Assembly: GCF_004210375.1 (NCBI RefSeq)
Contig: NC_134825.1
Span: 9,858,001-9,922,000, forward strand
Direction: 5' to 3'
DNA: 64,000 bases
DNA from: Tachypleus tridentatus
Lineage: Eukaryota > Arthropoda > Merostomata > Xiphosura > Limulidae
How positions within the stretch are numbered: the first letter of the stretch is position 1; each line of letters begins with the position of its first letter. Of the stretch, positions 24,907 to 37,504 are shown piece after piece. Made by a program: the position numbers and the translations under genes. The notes beneath the pieces were generated by a model, which did no database searches, had not been told where the DNA came from, and was given only the letters and a program-made list of their open reading frames with translations.

Positions 24907-25527
24907 GATACAGTAGTCCATACGTTAGCGACTTAGTTACTTACAGTATATATCTATATATAATGATACAGTAGTCCATACGTTAGCGACTTAGTTACTT
25001 ACAGTATATATATATATATAATGATAGAGTAGTCCATACGTTAGCGACTTAGTTACTTACAGTATATATATATATATATGATACAGTAGTCCATACCTTA
25101 GCGACCTAGTTACTTACAGTATATATATATATATAATGATACAGTAGTCCATACGTTAGCGACTTAGTTACTTACAGTATATATATATATATATAATGAT
25201 ACAGTAGTCCATACCTTAGCGACTTAGTTACTTACAGTATATATATATATATAATGATACAGTAGTCCATACGTTAGCGACTTAGTTACTTACAGTATAT
25301 ATATATATATATAATGATACAGTAGTCCATACGTTAGCGACTTAGTTACTTACAGTATATATATATATATAATGATACAGTAGTCCATACCTTAGCGACT
25401 TAGTTACTTACAGTATATATATATATAATGATAGAGTAGTCCATACGTTAGCGACTTAGTTACTTACAGTATATATATATATATATATATATGATACAGT
25501 AGTCCATACGTTAGCGACTTAGTTACT

Positions 25528-25558
<31 letters not shown>

Positions 25559-26590
25559 ATACAGTAGTCCATACGTTAGCGACTTAGTTACTTACAGTAT
25601 ATATATATATATATAATGATACAGTAGTCCATACGTTAGCGACTTAGTTACTTACAGTATATATATATATATATATATATAATGATAGAGTAGTCCATAC
25701 GTTAGCGACTTAGTTACTTACAGTATATATATATATATATATAATGATACAGTAGTCCATACGTTAGCGACTTAGTTACTTACAGTATATATATATATAT
25801 ATATATAATGATACAGTAGTCCATACGTTAGCGACTTAGTTACTTACAGTATATATATATATATATAATGATACAGTAGTCCATACGTTAGCGACTTAGT
25901 TACTTACAGTATATATATATATATATATATATGATACAGTAGTCCATACGTTAGCGACTTAGTTACTTACAGTATATATATATATATAATGATACAGTAG
26001 TCCATACCTTAGCGACTTAGTTACTTACAGTATATATATATATATATATATATATAATGATAGAGTAGTCCATACGTTAGCGACTTAGTTACTTACAGTA
26101 TATATATATATAATGATACAGTAGTCCATACGTTAGCGACTTAGTTACTTACAGTATATATATATAATGATACAGTAGTCCATACGTTAGCGACTTAGTT
26201 ACTTACAGTATATATATATATATATAATGATACAGTAGTCCATACGTTAGCGACTTAGTTACTTACAGTATATATATATATATATAATGATACAGTAGTC
26301 CATACGTTAGCGACTTAGTTACTTACAGTATATATATATATATATAATGATACAGTAGTCCATACGTTAGCGACTTAGTTACTTACAGTATATATATATA
26401 ATGATACAGTAGTCCATACGTTAGCGACTTAGTTACTTACAGTATATATATATATATATATATATAATGATACAGTAGTCCATAATGTTAGCGACTTAGT
26501 TACTTACAGTATATATCTATATATAATGATACAGTAGTCCATACGTTAGCGACTTAGTTACTTACAGTATATATATATATATATATATAC
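22846..26590. repeat. Compound minisatellite: about 62 units with variable (TA)n
   Basis: About 62 copies of a conserved core (gatacagtagtccatacg, then ttagcgacttagttacttacag), each followed by an uninterrupted (ta)n run of about 8 to 34 bases. The core is nearly invariant, with two main variants: gatagag for gatacag, and ccttagc for cgttagc. The length heterogeneity sits almost entirely in the TA runs. Long alternating TA can extrude cruciforms and mutate by slippage, while the core is homogenised by unequal exchange. No open frame survives. Confidence 0.98.
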
Positions 26591-26754
26591 ACAGTTCTTA
26601 AAAATAAAGAAAATGTTTTTTAGCATCTTTGGTTAAGTAATGTTGAACGAACAAAAACTTAGGGTTTGAAGTCGCGAATAAACATTGAAATATAAATCCA
26701 GAGTTAACTCATTTATTATTATCAGTATATTATAGTGGACCATCAACAATAAAC

Positions 26755-27552
26755 TAGAACAGAGTATAAAATATGGACAAAGAGTATTAGAACAGAGTAT
26801 AAAACATGGACAAAGAGTATTAGGACAGAGTATAAAATATGGGCAAAAAGTATTAGAACAGAGTATAAAATATGGGCAAAGAGTATTAGAACTGAGTATA
26901 AAATATGGACAAAGAGTATTAGAACAGAGCATAAAATATGGACAAAGAGTATTAGAACAGAGTATAAAATATGGACAAAGAGTATTAGAACTGAATATAA
27001 AATATGGACAAAGAGTATTAGAACAGAGTATAAAATATGGACAAAGAGTATTAGAAGAGAGTATAAAATATGGACAAAGAGTATTAGAACTGAGTATAAA
27101 ATATGGACAAAGAGTATTAGAACAGAGTATAAAATATGGACAAAGAGTATTAGAAGAGAGTATAAAATATGGACAAAGAGTATTAGAACAGAGTATAAAA
27201 TATGGACAAAGAGTATTAGAAGAGAGTATAAAATATGGACAAAGAGTATTAGAAGAGAGTATAAAATATGGACAAAGAGTATTAGAACTGAGTATAAAAT
27301 ATGGACAAAGAGTATTAGAACAGAGTATAAAATATGGACAAAGAGTATTAGAAGAGAGTATAAAATATGGACAAAGAGTATTAGAACAGAGTATAAAATA
27401 TGGACAAAGAGTATTAAAACAGAGTATAAAATATGGACAAAGAGTATTAGAACTGAGTATAAAATATGGACAAAGATTATTAGAACAGAGTATAAAATAT
27501 GGACAAAGAGTATTAGAACTGAATATAAAATATGGACAAAGAGTATTAGAAT
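26755..27552. repeat. 33-bp minisatellite creating a 275-codon minus-strand open frame
   Basis: About 24 units of gaacagagtataaaatatgg plus acaaagagtatta. As 33 is a multiple of three, the minus strand stays open from 27,570 to 26,743 (275 codons) with an 11-residue hydrophobic repeat of the form SVLILFVHILY. Variants at gaacag/gaagag/gaactg give V/L or silent changes. A second minus-strand frame is also open over part of it. I see no signal of a real gene, such as conserved flanking exons or a splice site, so I call it a repeat. Confidence 0.93.
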
Positions 27553-27570
27553 CATATATAATGTTATCAT

Positions 27571-28039
27571 TAAATGTTAATAATAAGAATTACTCTGATA
27601 TAAGTGAAAAGTTAACAAATACAGTTTATAGTTATTTAAAAAAAACTCATTAAAAATTCGTTAGACGTTAGTTTCGAAACAGGTTTCGAATCTCATATTT
27701 CTTAGGACCTGCGCGTCCAATGAATTACCAATTATTGAACTTGTGTAATACAAGTTCTGCATGTCTCGGACGAACATGATTGAATAACCAATGGCAGCTG
27801 ACTGTTTCATTTAAACCAGCACTCTCTCCATGCCTAACTTCTTCTGAAAACTGAAACCTATACTCAATCGAGATAATTTATAGAAGCTTGAAGAGCGAGC
27901 TGGCCTCATCAGTTGCACCTGTCTCCACCAGTTAGCGATGCAACTTTTTATATATGACTCTAGGATCCAATGAAACGCTGAGTGTTTGGTAGAGAATTCT
28001 ACAATCGCACAGGAGAAAACCTGCAATTATTGTAATAAA
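27571..28039. other. Unique sequence with a tRNA-like relic
   Basis: AT-rich. Apart from the tRNA-like relic listed separately, no gene is recognised. The 71-codon minus-strand frame at 27,811-28,026 is not recognisable. Confidence 0.35.
27673..27741 (-). mobile_element. tRNA-like relic (SINE head or tRNA pseudogene)
   Basis: On the minus strand: aattggtaattcattggac (D-arm-like), a possible ggac/gtcc anticodon stem around gcgcag, and gattcgaaacc, which fits the B-box consensus GRTTCGANNCC. The acceptor stem is not evident. It is not a functional tRNA; a SINE head or pseudogene is more likely. Confidence 0.3.
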
Positions 28040-28870
28040 ATCACGAAAGAACACTTAGAATTAGAAACATAAAAACGTCAAACGGAATTTACGATTGTGG
28101 GAATAAATTAACGAAGCAAAATCTAGAATCATGGTCATAAATGAAAGTAGCGCTACAATCATGGCAATAAATACGTGAAACAAAACTTATAAACATGGTG
28201 ATAAAACCATGGCATGAAATCTAGAATCGTGGTAATACAACAATAAAAAAATTTAGAATCGTGGTAATACAACAATAAAAACATTTAGAATCATGGTAAT
28301 ACAACAACAAAAAGATTTAGAATCGTAGTAATACAACAATAAAAACATTTAGAATCATGGTAATACAACAACAAAAACATTTAGAATCGTAGTAATACAA
28401 CAACAAAAACATTTAGGATCATGGTAATACAACAACAAAAACATTTAAAATCATGGTAATACAACAACAAAAGCATTTAGAATTGTGATAATACAACAAT
28501 AAAAACATTTAGAATCGTGGTAATACAACAACAAAAACATTTAGAATCGTGGTAATACAACAACAAAAACATTTAGAATCGTAGTAATACAACAACGAAA
28601 ACATTTAGGATCATGGTAATACAACAACAAAAACATTTAGAATTGTGGTAATACAACAATAAAACATTTAGAATCGTGGTAATACAACAAAACATTTAGA
28701 ATCGTGGTAATCCAACTACAAAACATTTATAATCGTAGTAATACAACAATAAAAACATTTAGAATCGTAATAATCCAACAACAAAACATTTAGAATCGTG
28801 GTAATACAACAATAAAAACATCTAGAATCGTGGTAATACAAAAATAAAACATCTAGAATCGTGACAATAT
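28040..28870. repeat. 32-bp minisatellite with decayed left edge
   Basis: About 20 units of atttagaatcgtggtaatac plus aacaacaaaaac (28,216-28,860), period 32 bp. From 28,040 to 28,215 earlier, more divergent copies (aatctagaatcatgg, gaacacttagaattag) form a gradient into the homogeneous core. Confidence 0.93.
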
Positions 28871-29253
28871 CTTCACGAAAGAGAGTCTACAATGGTATTA
28901 ATATAAAACGATCCATTTCTGGACGTGTGTGTGTTAACATCCATCACGCTCTGTCGGCTTACTTAATTATTATAATGATTGGTATAGTAAATTAAAAAAT
29001 GTACAAAGGTTATTTCTTTAAAAATTCTTACTCGATAATACAGGAAATTGAAGGCCCCTTAAATTGGACACGTTTCTACTTTTATTAATCAGTTTTTTGG
29101 CTTTAAATATAATATATGAGCACTCAATTGGTTAAACTAGTCCATTATTACCTTTCACAAAGCAGGTCATGGGATTAGCATCTAATGATGCCAATAAGAA
29201 TGCAATAACAAAACAAATAAGGAAAGGGAACATTATCTAACTTTGACTTTGTA
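28871..29253. other. Unique spacer
   Basis: No gene recognised. It ends at the TA target dinucleotide of the Tigger-like element (29,252-29,253). Confidence 0.4.
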
Positions 29254-30273
29254 CAGGCAAACCCCGTTATGCGCTACTTCAATCAACGCAAAATTCAGTT
29301 ACCGCGATTTGGAAAACTGCGACCAGTTCCCGTTTTACGCGTGTAATTATTCAGTTACCATGAGATCTTTCTAAAAATTTTTGGAAAACTCGAGTTACAA
29401 GCAGATCGTGTGAACGTCTCTAAATAAAACATGCACAAATGACAGTTAGACTTAGCGTATGCATAGTCAGTCACCTTAGGACTCGGACGTAATAGTAGTG
29501 TGTCTCTGACATGGTGTATAATATTGCCTGCTGTTATTTTACTTCTAATTTGTAAAATTATATCCCCCCTATTAAATATGGATAAAAGAAAATGTGGAAA
29601 AGAGTCTAACAGTAACATTAAAAGGATAAGAAAAACAATTACTTTAGAAGAAAAACTTGAAGTAATTAAACGACATGAAGACGGTGCCAACATTGTGGAA
29701 ATTGTACACGTTCTGGGTTACAATGAGTCGAAGGTAAGCACAATTTTTATATAAGAAGCACAAATATAAAGAACACGGTAAAGCTGCGTCAGTTTCTCTA
29801 AGCATGCAAATTACTCGAAACAGAAGTCCATTAATGACTGAGATGGAACGGTTACTTCATCTCTGGATTGAAAATTGTAACCAAAAGCGATTACCACTTT
29901 GTACAAAAGACATTCAAACCAAAGCTTTCAACATCTTTTCGATACTTAAAGAAAATACATTTCAAGGGGATACAGAAACTTTTGCTGCAAGTTTAGGTTG
30001 GTTTGACTGCTTTAAACATCAAACAGGATTACACAATGTAAGAATTATAGGGGGAGCTGCTAGCGTTGATAAAAATGCTGAAGAAGGCAATTACAATGAG
30101 AGGAAAATATTCAATGTTGAAGAAACGGGTTTCGTCTTGAATAGAATGCCAACAAAAAATTTTTAGCGAAAGACGAATCATCTCAACCATGATACAAAGC
30201 TTCGAAAAATCGACTTACCCTTTTACTAGGAGACAATGTAGAAGGGGATTTAAAACTTAAGTTTATGTTATTA
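29254..30273 (+). pseudogene. Tigger/pogo-type DNA transposon relic (transposase)
   Basis: The element starts with caggcaaaccccgttatgcgc at 29,254, directly after TA. This matches the usual Tigger terminal inverted repeat (caggcatacctcgtt...) and TA target. The transposase begins near 29,580 (MDKRK...). It shows the CENP-B-type N-terminal helix-turn-helix (ITLEEKLEVIKRHEDGAN), a CENP-B-like second DNA-binding domain (LLHLWIENCNQKRLPL) and the start of the DDE domain (FNVEETGF, RLTLLLG). It is broken by a frameshift near 29,745, another at the T run near 30,160, and a TGA a few codons later. The first catalytic Asp, normally NVDET in this family, reads NVEET. The rest of the DDE domain and the 3' inverted repeat are missing; the sequence passes straight into the 37-bp minisatellite. 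Confidence 0.88.
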
Positions 30274-30794
30274 CCTAAACTAGGTAGATGATAGCTGTAC
30301 TTCATGATTACCTAAACTAGGTAGCTAATAGCTGTACTTCGTTATTACCTAAACTAGGTAGATAATAGCTGTACTTCATTATTACCTAAACTAGGTAGAT
30401 AATAGGTATACTTCATTATTGCCTAAACTAGGTAGATAATAGCTGTACTTCATTATTACCTAAACTAGATAGATAATAGGTATACTTCATTATTACCTAA
30501 ACTAGGTAGATAATAGGTATACTTCATTATTACCTAAATTAGGTAGATAATAGCTGTACTTCATTATTACCTAAACTAGGTAGATAATAGGTATACTTCA
30601 TTATTACCTAAACTAGGTAGATAATAGGTATACTTCATTATTACCTAAACTAGGTAGATAATAGCTGTACTTCATTATTACCTAAACAAGGTAGATAATA
30701 GGTATACTTCATTATTACCTAAACTAGGTAGATAATAGCTGTACTTCATTATTACCTAAACTAGGTAGATAATAACTGTACTTCAGTATTACCT
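30274..30794. repeat. 37-bp minisatellite beginning at the transposon breakpoint
   Basis: About 14 units of ttattacctaaactaggtag plus ataatagctgtacttca. Period 37 bp, measured at 30,431 and 30,468. Variants alternate between agctgtac and aggtatac. The first unit's ttattacctaaa overlaps the last readable transposase codons, so the founder unit may include element sequence. Confidence 0.95.
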
Positions 30795-30912
30795 GTCCCC
30801 CGCTGGTACAGCAATAAGTCTACAAATTTACAACTCTAAAATCAGGGAGTCGATCCCCTCGGTAGACTCAGAAGATAGCACGATGTTACATTGCTATAAG
30901 GAAAAACACACC
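30795..30912 (+). mobile_element. Family 3 SINE inserted in the 37-bp array
   Basis: gtcccccgctggtacagcaa, B-box region gggagtcgatcccctc, then ggtagactcagaagatagc, and an A-rich tail. Copies of the 37-bp unit lie on both sides, so the SINE inserted after the array had formed. Confidence 0.85.
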
Positions 30913-30990
30913 CTCTTTATTACCTAAACTACGTAGCTAATATCTGTTTTTGTTATTACCTAAATTAGGTAGATAATAGGTATACTTGGT
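30913..30990. repeat. Remainder of the 37-bp array
   Basis: Two further diverged units (ttattacctaaactacgtag and ttattacctaaattaggtag) to the right of the SINE. They carry more changes than the units on the left side. Confidence 0.85.
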
Positions 30991-31209
30991 TGCAACATGA
31001 ATGAGGTCACTAACAACTGTGTTACTATATAATCCATTAGACAAGATTTATATCTACTAAGAACATTCCCAGTTTCCGCATTTGCTGGATAATGTCACAA
31101 GTAATTACTATTGTAATTATTATCTAATTAAAAGTTGTATAATTTGGTTATTTTTTATTATTTTCAAATGACTGTTTTGTTTGTATCATGAGTAATATTA
31201 AAAGCTCAT
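30991..31209. other. Unique spacer
   Basis: No gene or repeat recognised. No trace of the missing 3' terminal inverted repeat of the Tigger-like element was found here. Confidence 0.3.
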
Positions 31210-34200
31210 AAACAAATGGTTGCAGTTGTATAATGTATTAATTTTCAGTTGTATAATGTATTAATTTTTAGTTGTATAATCTATTAATTTTTAGTTGTAT
31301 AATGTATTAATTTTCAGTTGTATAATGTATTAATTTTTAGTTGTATAATGTATTAATTTTCAGTTGTATAATGTATTAATTTTTAGTTGTATAATGTATT
31401 AATTTTTAGTTGTATAATGTATTAGTTTTCAGTTGTATAATGTATTAATTTTTAGTTGTATAATGTATTAATTTTCAGTTGTATAATGTATTAATTTTTA
31501 GTTGTATAATGTATTAATTTTCAGTTTATAATGTATTAATTTTCAGTTGTATAATGTATTAATTTTCAGTTGTATAATGTATTAATTTTTAGTTGTATAA
31601 TGTATTAATTTTCAGTTTATAATGTATTAATTTTCAGTTGTATGATGTATTAATTTTCAGTTGCATAATGTATTAATTTTTAGTTGTATAATGTATTAAT
31701 TTTCAGTTGTATAATGTATTAATTTTTAGTTGTATAATGTATTAATTTTCAATTTATAATGTATTAATTTTCAATTGTATAATGTATTAATTTTCAGTTT
31801 ATAATGTATTAATTTTCAGTTGTATAATGTATTAATTTTCAGTTGTATAATGTATTAATTTTTAGTTGTATAATGTATTAATTTTCAGTTTATAATGTAT
31901 TAGTTTTCAGTTGTATAATGTATTAATTTTCAGTTGTATAATGTATTAATTTTCAGTTTATAATAAATTAATTTTTAGTTGTATAATGTATTAATTTTCA
32001 GTTTATAATGTATTAATTTTCAGTTGTATAATGTATTAATTTTCAGTTGTATAATGTATTAATTTTCAGTTGTATAATGTATTAATTTTTAGTTGTATAA
32101 TGTATTAATTTTCAGTTTATAATGTATTAGTTTTCAGTTGTATAATGTATTAATTTTCAGTTTATAATGTATTAATTTTCAGTTGTATAATGTATTAATT
32201 TTCAGTTGTATAATGTATTAATTTTTAGTTGTATAATGTATTAATTTTCAGTTGTATAATGTATTAATTTTCAGTTGTATAATGTATTAATTTTTAGTTG
32301 TATAATGTATTAATTTTCAGTTGTATAATGTATTAATTTTTAGTTGTATAATGTATTAATTTTCAGTTTATAATGTATTAATTTTTAGTTGTATAATGTA
32401 TTAATTTTTAGTTGTATAATGTATTAATTTTCAGTTGTATAATGTATTAATTTTTAGTTGTATAATGTATTAATTTTCAGTTGTATAATGTATTAATTTT
32501 CAGTTGTATAATGTATTAATTTTAGTTGTATAATGTATTAATTTTCAGTTTATAATGTATTAATTTTCAGTTGTATAATGTATTAATTTTTAGTTGTATA
32601 ATGTATTAATTTTCAGTTTATAATGTATTAATTTTCAGTTGTATAATGTATTAATTTTTAGTTGTATAATGTATTAGTTTCAGTTGTATAATGTATTAAT
32701 TTTAGTTGTATAATGTATTAATTTTCAGTTGTATAATGTATTAATTTTAGTTGTATAATGTATTAATTTTCAGTTTATAATGTATTAATTTTTAGTTGTA
32801 TAATGTATTAATTTTAGTTGTATAATGTATTAATTTTCAGTTGTATAATGTATTAATTTTAGTTGTATAATGTATTAATTTTCAGTTGTATAATGTATTA
32901 ATATTTAGTTGTATAATGTATTAATTTTCAGTTGTATAATATATTAATTTTTAGTTGTATAATGTATTAATTTTTAGTTGTATAAGGTATTAATTTTCAG
33001 TTGTATAATGTATAAATTTTCAGTTGTATAATGTATTAATTTTCAGTTGTATAATGTATTAATTTTCAGTTGTATAATGTATTAATTTTAGTTGTATAAT
33101 GTATTAATTTTCAGTTGTATAATGTATTAATTTTAGTTGTATAATGTATTAATTTTCAGTTGTATAATGTATTAATTTTAGTTGTATAATGTATTAATTT
33201 TCAGTTGTATAATGTATTAATTTTTAGTTGTATAATGTATTAATTTTAGTTGTATAATGTATTAGTTTTCAGTTGTATAATGTATTAATTTTTAGTTGTA
33301 TAATGTATTAATTTTCAGTTGTATAATGTATTAATTTTTAGTTGTATAATGTATTAATTTTCAGTTTATAATGTATTAATTTTCAGTTGTATAATGTATT
33401 AATTTTTAGTTGTATAATGTATTAATTTTTAGTTGTATAATGTATTAATTTTCAGTTTATAATGTATTAATTTTCAGTTGTATGATGTATTAATTTTCAG
33501 TTGCATAATGTATTAATTTTTAGTTGTATAATGTATTAATTTTCAGTTGTATAATGTATTAATTTTTAGTTGTATAATGTATTAATTTTCAGTTTATAAT
33601 GTATTAATATTTAGTTGTATAATGTATTAATTTTCAGTTGTATAATATATTAATTTTTAGTTGTATAATGTATTAATTTTTAGTTGTATAAGGTATTAAT
33701 TTTTAGTTGTATAATGTATAAATTTTCAGTTGTATAATGTATTAATTTTCAGTTGTATAATGTATTAATTTTCAGTTGTATAATGTATTAATTTTTAGTT
33801 GTATAATGTATTAATTTTCAGTTGTATAATGTATTAATTTTTAGTTGTATAATGTATTAATTTTCAGTTGTATAATGTATTAATTTTTAGTTGTATAATG
33901 TATTAATTTTCAGTTGTATAATGTATTAATTTTTAGTTGTATAATGTATTAATTTTTAGTTGTATAATGTATTAGTTTTCAGTTGTATAATGTATTAATT
34001 TTTAGTTGTATAATGTATTAATTTTCAGTTGTATAATGTATTAATTTTTAGTTGTATAATGTATTAATTTTCAGTTTATAATGTATTAATTTTCAGTTGT
34101 ATAATGTATTAATTTTCAGTTGTATAATGTATTAATTTTTAGTTGTATAATGTATTAATTTTCAGTTTATAATGTATTAATTTTCAGTTGTATGATGTAT

Positions 34201-37200
34201 TAATTTTCAGTTGCATAATGTATTAATTTTTAGTTGTATAATGTATTAATTTTCAGTTGTATAATGTATTAATTTTTAGTTGTATAATGTATTAATTTTC
34301 AGTTTATAATGTATTAATTTTCAATTGTATAATGTATTAATTTTCAGTTTATAATGTATTAATTTTCAGTTGTATAATGTATTAATTTTCAGTTGTATAA
34401 TGTATTAATTTTTAGTTGTATAATGTATTAATTTTCAGTTTATAATGTATTAGTTTTCAGTTGTATAATGTATTAATTTTAAGTTGTATAATGTATTAAT
34501 TTTCAGTTTATAATGTATTAATTTTTAGTTGTATAATGTATTAATTTTCAGTTTATAATGTATTAATTTTCAGTTTATAATGTATTAATTTTCAGTTGTA
34601 TAATGTATTAATTTTCAGTTGTATAATGTATTAATTTTCAGTTTATAATGTATTAGTTTTCAGTTGTATAATGTATTAATTTTCAGTTGTATAATGTATT
34701 AATTTTCAGTTGTATAATGTATTAATTTTTAGTTGTATAATGTATTAATTTTCAGTTGTATAATGTATTAATTTTCAGTTGTATAATGTATTAATTTTAG
34801 TTGTATAATGTATTAATTTTAGTTGTATAATGTATTAATTTTCAGTTGTATAATGTATTAATTTTAGTTGTATAATGTATTAGTTTTCAGTTGTATAATG
34901 TATTAATTTTTAGTTGTATAATGTATTAATTTTCAGTTGTATAATGTAATAATTTTTAGTTGTATAATGTATTAATTTTCAGTTTATAATGTATTAATAT
35001 TCAGTTGTATAATGTATTAATTTTTAGTTGTATAATGTATTAGTTTTCAGTTGTATAATGTATTAATTTTAGTTGTATAATGTATTAATTTTCAGTTGTA
35101 TAATGTATTAATTTTAGTTGTATAATGTATTAATTTTCAGTTTATAATGTATTAATTTTAGTTGTATAATGTATTAATTTTTAGTTGTATAATGTATTAA
35201 TTTTCAGTTGTATAATGTATTAATTTTTAGTTGTATAATGTATTAATTTTCAGTTGTATAATTATTAATTTTTAGTTGTATAATGTATTAATTTTCAGTT
35301 GTATAATATATTAATTTTTAGTTGTATAATGTATTAATTTTCAGTTGTATAATGTATTAATTTTCAGTTGTATAATGTATTAATTTTCAGTTGTATAATG
35401 TATTAATTTTAGTTGTATAATGTATTAATTTTCAGTTGTATAATGTATTAATTTTAGTTGTATAATGTATTAATTTTCAGTTGTATAATTATTAATTTTT
35501 AGTTGTATAATGTATTAATTTTCAGTTGTATAATATATTAATTTTTAGTTGTATATTGTATTAATTTTCAGTTGTATAATATATTAATTTTTAGTTGTAT
35601 AATGTATTAATTTTCAGTTGTATAATATATTAATTTTTAGTTGTATAATGTATTAATTTTTAGTTGTATAATGTATTAATTTTCAGTTGTATAATGTATA
35701 AATTTTCAGTTGTATAATGTATTAATTTTCAGTTGTATAATGTATTAATTTTCAGTTGTATAATGTATTAATTTTTAGTTGTATAATGTATTAATTTTCA
35801 GTTGTATAATGTATTAATTTTAGTTGTATAATGTATTAATTTTCAGTTGTATAATGTATTAATTTTTAGTTGTATAATGTATTAATTTTCAGTTGTATAA
35901 TGTATTAATTTTTAGTTGTATAATGTATTAATTTTCAGTTGTATAATGTATTAATTTTTAGTTGTATAATGTATTAATTTTTAGTTGTATAATGTATCAG
36001 TTTTCAGTTGTATAATGTATTAATTTTAGTTGTATAATGTATTAATTTTCAGTTGTATAATGTATTAATTTTCAGTTTATAATGTATTAATTTTTAGTTG
36101 TATAATGTATTAATTTTCAGTTGTATAATGTATTAATTTTTAGTTGTATAATGTATTAATTTTCAGTTTATAATGTATTAATTTTCAATTGTATAATTTA
36201 TTAATTTTCAGTTTATAATGTATTAATTTTCAGTTGTATAATGTATTAATTTTTAGTTGTATAATGTATTAATTTTCAGTTGTATAATGTATTAATTTTC
36301 AGTTGTATAATCTATTAATTTTTAGTTGTATAATGTATTAATTTTAGTTGTATAATGTATTAATTTTCAGTTGTATAATGTATTAATTTTAGTTGTATAA
36401 TGTATTAATTTTCAGTTGTATAATGTATTAATTTTTAGTTGTATAATGTATTAATTTTCAGTTTATAATGTATTAATTTTCAGTTGTATAATGTATTAAT
36501 TTTTAGTTGTATAATGTATTAGTTTTCAGTTGTATAATGTATTAATTTTTAGTTGTATAATGTATTAATTTTCAGTTGTATAATGTATTAATTTTTAGTT
36601 GTATAATGTATTAATTTTTAGTTGTATAATGTATTAATTTTCAGTTGTATAATGTATTAATTTTAGTTGTATAATGTATTAGTTTTCAGTTGTATAATGT
36701 ATTAATTTTTAGTTGTATAATGTATTAATTTTCAGTTGTATAATGTATTAATTTTTAGTTGTATAATGTATTAATTTTCAGTTTATAATGTATTAATTTT
36801 CAGTTGTATAATGTATTAATTTTCAGTTGTATAATGTATTAATTTTAGTTGTATAATGTATTAATTTTCAGTTTATAATGTATTAATTTTAGTTGTATAA
36901 TGTATTAATTTTTAGTTGTATAATGTATTAATTTTCAGTTGTATAATGTATTAATTTTAGTTGTATAATGTATTAATTTTCAGTTGTATAATTATTAATT
37001 TTTAGTTATATAATGTATTAATTTTCAGTTGTATAATATATTAATTTTAGTTGTATAATGTATTAATTTTCAGTTGTATAATGTATTAATTTTCAGTTGT
37101 ATAATGTATTAATTTTCAGTTGTATAATGTATTAATTTTAATTGTATAATGTATTAATTTTCAGTTGTATAATGTATTAATTTTAGTTGTATAATGTATT

Positions 37201-37504
37201 AATTTTCAGTTGTATAATTATTAATTTTAGTTGTATAATGTATTAATTTTCAGTTGTATAATATATTAATTTTTAGTTGTATAATGTATTAATTTTCAGT
37301 TGTATAATATATTAATTTTAGTTGTATAATGTATTAATTTTCAGTTGTATAATATATTAATTTTTAGTTGTATAATGTATTTATTTTTAGTTGTATAATG
37401 TATTATTTTTCAGTTGTATAATGTATAAATTTTCAGTTGTATAATGTATTAATTTTCAGTTGTATAATGTATTAATTTTCAGTTGTATAATGTATTAGTT
37501 TTCA
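31210..37504. repeat. 6.3-kb array of 21-23-bp units with nested higher-order repeats
   Basis: About 275 tandem copies of tgtataatgtattaatttt followed by cag, tag or ag plus t. Common length classes are 23, 22 (one t lost, ttttag) and 22 (tg lost, cagtttataatg). Rare marker variants recur at regular spacing. tataagg occurs at 32,981 and 33,687 (706 bp). gtatgatg occurs at 31,640, 33,480 and 34,190. tataattatt occurs at 35,257, 35,484, 36,987 and 37,213 (pairs about 227 bp apart, repeated after 1,730 bp). This shows segmental duplication within the array. It has stops in the frames I checked and is about 85% AT. Confidence 0.98.

Noticed and set aside
22846-26590. CRISPR-like alternation of a constant core with variable segments
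   Set aside because: The variable segments are only (TA)n runs of differing length, not unique spacers, and the genome is eukaryotic.
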